A DNA stretch of 64,000 nt from Haliclystus octoradiatus (taxonomy: Eukaryota > Cnidaria > Staurozoa > Stauromedusae > Haliclystidae). The notes beneath the pieces are model-generated. The model worked only from the letters and a program-made list of their open reading frames with translations. It did no database searches and had not been told where the DNA came from. Location of the stretch: assembly GCA_916610825.1 (NCBI GenBank), contig OU744454.1, positions 14,454,336 through 14,518,335 of the forward strand. Reading direction: 5' to 3'. Positions within the stretch are counted from its first letter, which is position 1. Each line of letters opens with the position of its first letter. The position numbers were made by a program, and so were the translations under genes. Positions 55,918 to 64,000 of the stretch are shown here, one piece after another.

Positions 55918-58140
55918 AAAAAATTTGCGAAGCCGCTGGAGACGTTATTGCCATGACAACAAAAAAACAATTCACAGCACGCGATGGTGCAGTCTGTGGG
56001 ATCAAGATTAAATCCGAATCCGGTTTAGAAGTTACAGCAAACGCTTTATTAGACACTGGGTCTTCTGTTACCTTATGCTCTAAATCATTAGCTGATTCTT
56101 TAGGACTTACAGGTTCAAAAGAAAGAATCACTATATCGACTGTTAATAGCAAGCAAATCACGCATGATGTAGAGAAGGTAAAATTGATGGCAAATTCATT
56201 CGAAAATAATAATCCCTGGATCGACTTGCCAAAGGTCATCGTAATCAATGAACTAAATGTTTTTACATCTGGAAAGGCACCTCAATTAATGACTGAAGAC
56301 TACGCTCATTTAAAGGGTATTACATTTCCGCTGGTAGAAAACAAGCCTGTGGAATTAATAATAGGAGTTGACGACCCCGAAGTTTTAATTCAGCTAGACC
56401 ATCGGAAGGGAAATAAAAACGAACCAATTGCCGTTAAAACATGTCTTGGGTGGTGCTTGATTGGTAAAGGCGGCGGGGAAGGAACGGGACTCACAGTCAA
56501 TAGTATCAATGAAGCTGATGATAATCTAAATCAGACACTAGAGAAGTTTTGGAAGATTGACAGTCAAGGCATAAGGGAAAAGGTGGAACCCTCAATAGAG
56601 GACAAAAGAGCTGTAGAAACACTCAACGCAACATGCAAATTAACTGAAGGGCATTATGAAACCGGATTACTGTGGCGTAATCAAAATATAACATTACCAA
56701 ATAACAGACAATTAGCCTTGAACAGACTGCTAAGTTTGCGTAAACGATTTGTTAGAAACCCAGAATTTCATAAATCTTATAAAGAAGCTTTGAATGGCTA
56801 CCTATTGTCTGGCCATGCCAAAAAATTATCTCAAGAAGAACTGAATTTCAAATCATCAAAAATCTGGTACTTACCTCATCACGCAGTTGTCAATCCCAAC
56901 AAAAAGAAGATCCGAGTAGTGTTCGATGCAGCCGCAAAGCATGACGGAATATCACTTAACAATCAGCTTCTGCATGGTCCTGATTTAAATAATGCACTAT
57001 TGGGTGTCCTAACAAGATTTCGCCATGAGAAAGTAGCTATCCTGGGAGACGTTAAACAGATGTTCCATCAAGTAAATGTTAGATATGAAGACACCCAATC
57101 ATTGAGATTTTTATGGTGGGAAAATGAATTCAACCACCCCCCCTAAGGACTATGCCATGCAAGTGCACATATTTGGTGCAACAGACTCTCCATGCTGTGC
57201 ATGCTATACTTTACATCGTACTGCAACGGATAATAAATCAAAATATTCCTCTGAAGCTGTTGAAACGGTTCTGAAAAATTTCTACGTCGACGATCTATTG
57301 AAGTCAGTTCCAAATGAACACACAGCAATAAATTTGATATCGGAATTGGTAAGCCTTTTGGCTAGAGGGGGTTTCAAGCTTACTAAATGGACAAGCAATT
57401 CTACTAAAGTTGTTGACTCAATTGAAGGTGCAGAACTAGCTTCAAATGCAATTGAATTACTCAAAAGCAATGATAATTCAGAAAGGGCTTTAGGTGTTAT
57501 TTGGAACGTAAAAGAAGACTCTTTCGGTTTCAAGGTTAATCGAAACATTGATGCAAGAACAAAACGTGCAATGTTTGGTTGTATCAGCTCAATGTATGAC
57601 CCATTGGGTATTGCCACACCTCTTCTTCTACCAGCCAAGCTAATGGTACAAAGGTTATGGAAACTATGCTTGGATTGGGATGACGTTGTACCTGGAATTG
57701 AACAAAAATTATGGCAATCTTGGATAAATGACATGGAACATGCTGAAAGAATAACAATTCCTCGCCTAATAAAGTTATCAGGTTCAACAGAACTAGAAAT
57801 ACACCACTTCTCGGATGCTTCAGAATACGCCTGTGCAACAGTATCATACTTACGTTCAGTTGATACAAAGGGAAAAATAAATTCTAATTTCATCATGAGC
57901 AAGACCAAGTTGGCTCCAATAAAACCTATGACGATACCTAGACTAGAACTACAAGCAGCAACCATGTCAGTCAGGGTTAATGAATTACTACAAAATGAAA
58001 TTGGTTTGAAGATATCAAATACTACATTTTGGACAGATTCAACAACAGTAATCAAATATATCAATTGTGAATCTCGAAGATTTCGTACGTATGTCGCTAC
58101 AAGAATTACAGAAATAAGAGAAAAATCAGACATTGAATAA
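55918..58140 (+). pseudogene. BEL/Pao Pol: protease, reverse transcriptase, RNase H (broken)
   Basis: The first frame (to 57146) has an aspartic protease site (ALLDTGSSVTLCSK), a linker domain, and reverse transcriptase blocks RVVFDAAAK and VAILGDVKQMFHQVNV. It stops in a run of seven C residues (about 57135-57143). The next frame picks up exactly where expected (PPKDYAMQVHIFGATDSP) and contains NFYVDDLLKS, the catalytic YVDD. RNase H-like motifs follow (HHFSDASEYACA, TFWTDSTTVIKYI). This frame stops at TAA (58138-58140), where the homologous reading goes straight on (WQYINTKENPADVASRG). One homopolymer slip and one nonsense change thus break the polyprotein; the first could be a sequencing error. 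Confidence 0.85.
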
Positions 58141-58958
58141 TGGCAATATATCAATACAAAGGAAAATCCAGCAGACGTAGCATCAAGAGGTACGACACCA
58201 GAACATTTAACAAAAAATTCACTTTGGTTTCATGGACCGGAATTTTTAAGTCAAGAAAAATCAACTTGGCCTATAAAACCTAAGATCGACACAGACCTAA
58301 AGGACGACGTGGAAATTAAAACACCTGCAATCATAGTTAATGCAACAGGAGACATTGAAAGTCCAACCGAAAGGTTCTTAAATTCATCATCAAGCTTGAA
58401 GAAGTTAATATGGCAGACAACATGGCTTAAAAGATTTTTTCAATACTTGAATAACAAGCAAGAATGTGTAACTACTCTGCCAACCCATGAAGAATTAAAG
58501 AAATCAGAATTATCTATTGTTAAATATATCCAACTACAACACTTCAAAAAAGAAATTAATACTCTACAAAACAAGAAACAATTATCAAAAACAGCAAATT
58601 ATTAAACCTACAACCATTTTTGAAGGAAGATACATTGTGCGTTGGGGGGAGACTGTTTCACGCACCTTTAAGTTTTGCAGCAAGACATTCAGTCATATTG
58701 CGAAAAGAACATCACATATCTAAATTAATTCTTCAATATCATCACATCAAATCTGGTCACGCTGGCTATCAGCATATTTTAGCAGAGTCATCGAAGCTTA
58801 CCCTGGTCAAGATGGCAAAGTCAGATCTGTTAAGGTTCAGACTGAAAATTCAACCCTGGTACGACCAATTACGAAATTATGTATACTCGAAGAAGCCAAG
58901 TGAGTATCGAGGAAGTTGGGTAAGTATATTCCCATTTACTACCATAAAAGAACATTGA
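58141..58958 (+). pseudogene. BEL/Pao RNase H tail and integrase start (frameshifted)
   Basis: After the stop the same frame continues with NPADVASRG, then 58309-58605 (STSLKKL-type linker: SSSLKKLIWQTTWLKRFFQY). A shift near 58600 moves to the frame with FLKEDTLCVGGRL and the integrase zinc region (HHISKLILQYHHIKSGHAGY). The integrase catalytic core is missing. Translation of an active integrase is impossible here. Confidence 0.7.
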
Positions 58959-59612
58959 AAATGGAACATTTATAATTTTATATGCAATATCTATAGACAT
59001 TCAATATTATTTTATCGTTAATTAGTGCAGTTACATTATATTGTCGCTTTATATTATTATAAACTTTACTGTTCAATTTACTCTCACATTGGGGAGGCCT
59101 TATGTAAGCTCCAATCAATATTACCTTAATATATTAACTAATACGCATGCGTACTGAAGCAATACAATTTGCGTGCTCATGACCAAGTGTTCAGTTGGCA
59201 ACAAAATCGAATCCATCAACATCAACATCGTTATATCGTAAATTAGTAGAAATAACATATTTACAATAAACATTTAAAGTATACTATTATTAGCCCATCA
59301 ATCATATTAACATCAACAACGAAGAACAAAACACACGGTATGACATTATAATTTATTAGTTTAGTTTAGTGTTAAATTAATCATTACGCATATAATAAAT
59401 ATAGCTAACTCATTTTACCTTTCCTATCTTATAGTTTAAAACAAGTTTCCATATCATATTGTACATATCAAAGAGATCAATGGTTATGTGTTATTGTTAA
59501 AAGCTGTGTCTATTTCTTGAGTATTCTATGTCTATCTATTCGCTTTCATCAATCTATGTATCTGTCAAGTTACCGCCAACTCATCGTTATAATCGATTTG
59601 GCAGCTACAGAC

Positions 59613-60140
59613 TTTTCCACATTGCTCAAAATCATAATTTAAAAGGGATAGAATCACGGATCAAATGAAGTCAATATTTTTCTCATACTTTTGTTCATAA
59701 TAGCTATTCAATATAATGTTTTATCTTTGCCACTCCCCAAAACATATACTTTTGACAGGAAGACATTTCCACATTGCTCAAAATCATAATTTCAAAGTGA
59801 TAGAATCACGATCATGATTATTGAAATGGCGTGTTGTATCTCTGTATATTTGACTATACATGAATTTGCAAATCTGACCAAGTTGATGAAACTCGAATTG
59901 GCACAACACTTTACTCAAGTTTTTATTGGGAGTTGCACATTCCCTTTGGATTTACAATTATTCAAGTGGTGTTATTGGGGATTGGGTACTCTTAAAGGTG
60001 GGGAATATAATTATTTTTTTTAATTATGGGCAAGATTATAGTAGGATTCAAGATTATCGCAATCGAAAATCCCTCAATCAATCAAGTAAGCAGGCTGCCT
60101 TTCTGATTTGCATATAACTTTTCAAATAATTGCTACGTTA
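59613..60140 (+). repeat. ~0.5-kb direct repeat, copy 1 (RP upstream block)
   Basis: From about 59632 to 60140 this segment is nearly identical to 63490-64000 at the window end. It holds one and a half upstream units (TTTGACAGGAAGACATTTCC; GTGATAGAATCACGATCATG), then a spacer with TTTTATTGGGAGTTGCACAT. No RP core promoter follows it, so it is a detached copy. The 60-100-codon frames it contains are repeated by duplication, not evidence of genes. Confidence 0.75.
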
Positions 60141-60802
60141 CGAAAAAAAAACCTATTTAACATCAGTGATTGTCTCACTTTACTATTTAAATTCAGCTGG
60201 AAATTATATGATAAACTGTTTGATAAATTTAACACATAATAATACTGAGATATTGATGAAATTATTAATTAAGTTCTCATCCAATTTTTAATGTTCCACA
60301 TATGTCAACCTTTAAAAAAAATCGCATTCAAATACCATTTGAAGTTCTTACCTATTCCTCATTCTTAGCATTTAATTCTTTGGACATGGACATGCTCGTC
60401 AATTTATGAAACATGTCATTCATTAAATTGTGAATATTTTATGTATTTATACTGAAGTATAAGTAATAGAAGGTAATATGTAGCTTCAGATATAAAAGTT
60501 GGCCCTTCGGACTGAAACAAATCTTCCTTTGTAAGGACATATGATCGTATGTTTGGATTGAGAGTATCTAAGAATAAATATGCCACACATCTAGGCAATA
60601 AGGATAGCGTTGATTGCCAATAGTCATCCCGCCCATACGAAAAGTTGGAAGTTATGAATACAAGTATTAGCATCATATCGATTGATTTAATTTGATGATA
60701 GCAAATCAAAATGAATGCAAGAAAAGTTGTTTACATGCAATATTTATAACGGTTATACAAAACAAGCAATAAGACTTGATATGAAGCCATCTAACAGTTT
60801 GT
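60141..60802. other. RP7 3' flank
   Basis: Matches, inverted, the flank after the orphan exon at 44543-45300, including ACACATCTAGGCAATAAGGA. No gene. Confidence 0.6.
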
Positions 60803-62817
60803 TTATTTCTTTCCATATAAAACTGAACGGCGACGACCCCGACCCCATGAGCTCCATCTACGGCGTCTTCTGCCCCAAGGTTTTGGATCAGAGTGATCTG
60901 AAATATAATATACTAATTGAATATTTATGTATAAAATATAGTAATAATAATGAGAAGGTCGAGAAAGTCACATTCTTTGGTTGTAACCCCAAGTTTCATG
61001 TTAATAAACGATCATCAGACAACAAATACTTGTTTGTATCTCTGTATATCTGACTATAATTTGCTCCCATTAGTTAACCTATTATATTGTGCTATACACG
61101 TCTTTCTTGACCTTCTTCTTATTATTACTATTTACGCTCTGCTATTCACTAGCATTGAACACTATCCAATTGCCAATATTAAGATTTAATATTTCTAATA
61201 TTATTTCTATATATATTTATATATGTATAAAATATATACATACTACAGCTTAGCTAATATCATTCAACTAAAATATATGCCATCATGATAATTATTATAT
61301 TAAATTATATTATATAATAATTATACTATAGGCCATCATGAACTACTTGTATTGAATTGTTGAAACACAATTTCTCCTTCCAACAATTGCCATGTCGCCG
61401 AATTTTATAAAATATTGTTGCATACTTCCTTACCAATCGTTATTGTACGCTTGTACTATTTTGAAGATGCCGTGAAATTCTGTGTTATTGCATGTATTAA
61501 AATAGCAATGGTATCTGACGAGGCTGTTCTGCCACACGCATTTCTGGAGCTTACCATGTGACTATAAGGACGCCATAACAATGAAAAAAAAGTGAAAACT
61601 TTTGGCGATTTCATGGCATTATCACATTTTATTATGATAAACCTAATTGTTAATACATCAATGCAACTCTTTCTATTCAAATTTTTTCATCGCCTGAAAT
61701 TTCGTTGTTTAACGTTTTCATTTTGCTATTACATTGTTTGAGGAAAATATAGTGCATTATGTTCTATCTTCTTCTATAATATGTTATTTTGTTCAAACAA
61801 ACCTCGACTTCTTTCATCTCTCATCTCATCTGCAATCAACAGGAAATTCGAAATAAAATTAGCTAAGAATTAAAACTAAACTGATAAACCTACATATTAC
61901 TTTATTTTTTGAGATCATGTAATTTCCCCTATCAGTTTCAAAGCTGCCCATGATATATGAATGGAGGCTATAGCTAATTTATTAAACTTCAGTCCAGGTT
62001 TACCAAATAGTCAAAAATATTGTTCTTGACGGTTGTATTAATAATAAGTGCCAGTAAATAAACTCCAATATAGTAACTTCAACATCGTGGAAACAGCAAT
62101 AAAATACTGCTAGATCAGTGTATTCTGACTATCAGAGTTGATGGAAACGAAGGTATGATCATGTTGATTAGAGTAAATTGGTCGTGCGCAGGAAATATGC
62201 AATAATATATGAAATATATGCAGGCAAAAATGTCTATGTATATAGTATCGCATAAATGATTACCTAAATTGTCAGGACCATCTTCAGCATCTTCAAAATC
62301 CTCATCATGTTCTCTATCATCTCGATATGCTGAAATAGAAAATATATTTCATTATTAAGGTCTGCATTCCCATAATCGTGATAATGTTTTAATTTCTATT
62401 GAAAAGTTGAAAAATGAGTATGTTTGGATGCACACATCTTTATATAAAAATGTGCTCAATGTTAGATACAACCGAGCGTAATAAGTATTATAGGAAACAA
62501 AGATAGGGCAGAAATCTTTCTGAAAAAAATCCTTTGCAAGGTATGCCACTGAAGTTCCTCAATTAATAATTAGGATATAACGAAATTGGATAAATGAAAT
62601 GGAAATTCTAGATCAGGAAGAAAGTAAACATTTACAAATATTTTATGACCATTGGAATAGAACTCCAGTTTGGAAAGAGAAAACTAGACCCCTTGAACAT
62701 ATGTTGATCACTGGAAGCCGGTATTTGAGAATCTCCTGTTATAGGCAATAAAAATGACTTACAAGCGACTGTTAAGGCAACTCCGACGAGAACCAGCATT
62801 AGTAAAGTCAGCTTCAT
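60803..62817 (-). CDS. RP7: secreted acidic-pro / Arg-Trp-rich peptide precursor (80 aa)
   Basis: The coding exons are 62817-62763, 62329-62264, 61829-61803 and 60897-60803. The signal is MKLTLLMLVLVGVALTVA. Exon 1 ends in T rather than G before GTAAGT, so the first pro residue is Ser, not Ala. The pro part is SYRDDREHDEDFEDAEDGP then DNL. The microexon gives DEMRDERSR. The last exon gives DHSDPKPWGRRRRRW, SSWGRGRRR and SVLYGKK then TAA: 9 Arg, 3 Trp and an amidation-type end. Intron 1 is shorter than in RP4-RP6 and lacks their shared insert. Confidence 0.82.
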
Positions 62818-63015
62818 CTGAAAAGTGAGATGTAAAACAAGAAAATAATGTAAATACCATTACATTGAGCCATTGAGTTTTCAAGTAGATAAATTAACGA
62901 ACATTGTATAGAAGTAAAAAGTGTCTTCCTTGATCAATTGGGCAGCTTAAATCAATCGGCAAAATCTTTCTCCGATAAGAATATCAATTTCAAGTATATT
63001 TGTATATCTTCTTAC

Positions 63016-63112
63016 CTTGAAATTTTCTGTCTTCTCTGTTCAACGAAACAAACACAGACTGATAATCTAAGTGGTCTGCTTCTCTTTTTATATGCAGAAT
63101 GAGAGATCATAT
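63016..63112 (-). promoter_or_regulatory. RP7 core promoter and leader exon
   Basis: ATGATCTCTCATTCTGCA is followed by TATAAAAAGAG (about 63082-63093), the best TATA box of the set. The leader ends AAATTTCAAG at 63016 with donor GTAAGAAG. Confidence 0.7.
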
Positions 63113-63124
63113 ACTCCGACCATT

Positions 63125-63690
63125 GAAATGATTATGCCACGTTTCATAAAATGTAAAGCCTCTATTTGTCTAATACCTTTGTTCAAACAATAGATATTCG
63201 ATTTGCACAGGAAGACTTTTCCAGATTGTTCAAAAATGTTATTTCAAAGTGATACAATCACGATGACGATGAAGATCATGCCACGATCTATTGAGTAAAG
63301 GCCTTTATGTTTCATACTTTTGTTCATAACAGCAAGTCAATATGTTCTTTTGTTTTTGCCACAAACATGTACATACTATCGGACAGGAAGACTTTTACAC
63401 ATTCTTCAAGTAATTTCAAAGTGATAATATCACGTCACGGCAGCAATCAGTGAAATGATGTGATGTGTCTCTTTATGTTTGTTAAAAATCATAATTTAAA
63501 AGTGATAGAATCACTGATCAAACGAAGTCAATATTTTTCTCATACTTTTGTTCATAATAGATATTCAATATAATGTTTTATCTTTGCCACTCCCCCAAAC
63601 ATATATTTTTGACAGGAAGACATTTCCACATTGTTCAAAACTATAATTTCAAAGTGATAGAATCACGATCATGATTATTGAAATGGCGTG
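63125..63690 (-). promoter_or_regulatory. Tandem upstream repeat units of RP7
   Basis: Three to four diverged units: GACAGGAAGACTTTTACAC (63382-63400), GACAGGAAGACATTTCC (63611-63627), and GTGATAATATCAC / GTGATAGAATCAC palindromes near 63421 and 63653. This is the densest such array in the window after RP6. Confidence 0.55.
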
Positions 63691-64000
63691 TTGTATCTCT
63701 GTATATTTGACTATACATGAATTTGCAAATCTGACCAAGTTGATGAAACTCGAATTGGCACAACACTTTACTCAAGTTTTTATTGGGAGTTGCACATTCC
63801 CTTTGGATTTACAATTATTCAAGTGGTGTTATTGGGGATTGGGTACTCTTAGAGGTGGGGAATATAATTATTTTTTTAATTATGGGCAAGATTATAGTAG
63901 GATTCAAGATTATCGCAATCGAAAATCCCTCAATCAATCAAGTAAGCAGGCTGCCTTTCTGATTTGCATATAACTTTTCAAATAATTCCTACGTTACGAA
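63490..64000 (+). repeat. ~0.5-kb direct repeat, copy 2
   Basis: Near-identical to 59632-60140; runs off the window end. It overlaps the distal upstream units of RP7. Confidence 0.75.

Larger units (their letters stand above)
55536..59612 (+). mobile_element. 5'-truncated BEL/Pao LTR retrotransposon
   Basis: Protease, reverse transcriptase, RNase H and the start of integrase occur in BEL/Pao order (55896-58958). A purine tract ATTGGGGAGG at ~59094-59103 is followed by an LTR-like segment beginning TGTAAGCTCC (59110), containing AATAAA signals (near 59267 and 59394) and probably ending GGCAGCTACA near 59611. The 5' LTR and gag are absent. No target duplication is evident, and sequence after 59612 (an RP upstream unit) does not continue that before 55535, so the locus was rearranged. 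Confidence 0.75.

Noticed and set aside
57282..58154. 290-codon minus-strand frame
   Set aside because: Antisense of the BEL/Pao reverse transcriptase and RNase H; no domain on that strand.
59814..60117. Frame MIIEMACCISVYLTIHEF, repeated at 63671
   Set aside because: Appears twice only because of the 0.5-kb direct repeat; other family copies break the frame.

Overview
This is eukaryotic DNA: AT-rich, genes split by introns with GT..AG borders and T-rich acceptors ending TTTCAG, and densely filled with transposons. Nothing bacterial is present. An intronless short-loop rhodopsin-type receptor, a PAN/apple plus ILEI-like secreted protein, and abundant LTR, P-type and miniature elements fit an aquatic invertebrate. 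A hydrozoan cnidarian is my first guess and a tunicate the alternative; the sequence does not settle it.

The core of the window, 9.7-63.1 kb, is a cluster of one small secreted-peptide gene family, which I label RP1-RP7. There are seven gene copies plus two orphan last exons. The design is constant. A short non-coding first exon follows a TATA-like box. A 55-nt exon encodes an 18-residue signal peptide (MKLTLLMLVLFGVALTIA in most copies). A 66-69-nt exon encodes a strongly acidic propeptide. A 27-nt microexon follows, and then a last exon that starts D-x-S-D-P and, in most copies, continues KPW, Arg/Trp-rich in RP1-RP7. Five of the seven genes and one orphan exon end Gly-Lys-Lys-stop, the usual C-terminal amidation signal. 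All coding introns are phase 1, so exons can be skipped or swapped without losing frame. Signal and pro exons are nearly frozen while the last exon varies greatly. The architecture is that of an antimicrobial-peptide precursor and resembles in outline the Hydra arminins (acidic pro part, KPW...GKK cationic end), but the exon number and pro sequence differ. It looks like an undescribed or poorly described family.

Layout. 0-4.7 kb: a PAN/ILEI gene on the minus strand with a decayed 3' part, and a possible divergent gene. 4.7-7.9 kb: a tRNA-type SINE, a complete miniature LTR element (TRIM) and a hairpin MITE. 7.97-8.90 kb: a GPCR. 9.7-12.5 kb: RP1 (-). 13.2-20.2 kb: no gene, nested inverted repeats. 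20.9-24.8 kb: RP2 (+), with a second TRIM and a hairpin in its introns. 25.9-30.5 kb: RP3 (-). 31.8 kb: orphan last exon. 34.0-36.5 kb: RP4 (-). 37.3-37.9 kb: gag fragment. 38.3-43.0 kb: RP5 (+), with a deleted chromovirus in intron 1. 44.5 kb: orphan last exon. 46.2-48.9 kb: RP6 (+). 49.70-55.22 kb: a P-type transposon carrying two convergent genes, with its exact empty site visible at 43.66 kb in a paralogous segment. 55.5-59.6 kb: a 5'-truncated BEL/Pao element interrupted by a TTAA-flanked MITE. 60.8-63.1 kb: RP7 (-).

Most RP genes carry upstream copies of a ~150-bp unit with an ETS-like core (ACAGGAAG) and a GATA-containing imperfect palindrome (GTGATAGAATCAC). This suggests shared immune- or epithelium-type regulation. 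RP2 appears to have lost these units, and a MITE now abuts its core promoter. The transposase, accessory, retroelement and PAN/ILEI reading frames all carry breaks and look inactive in this copy.
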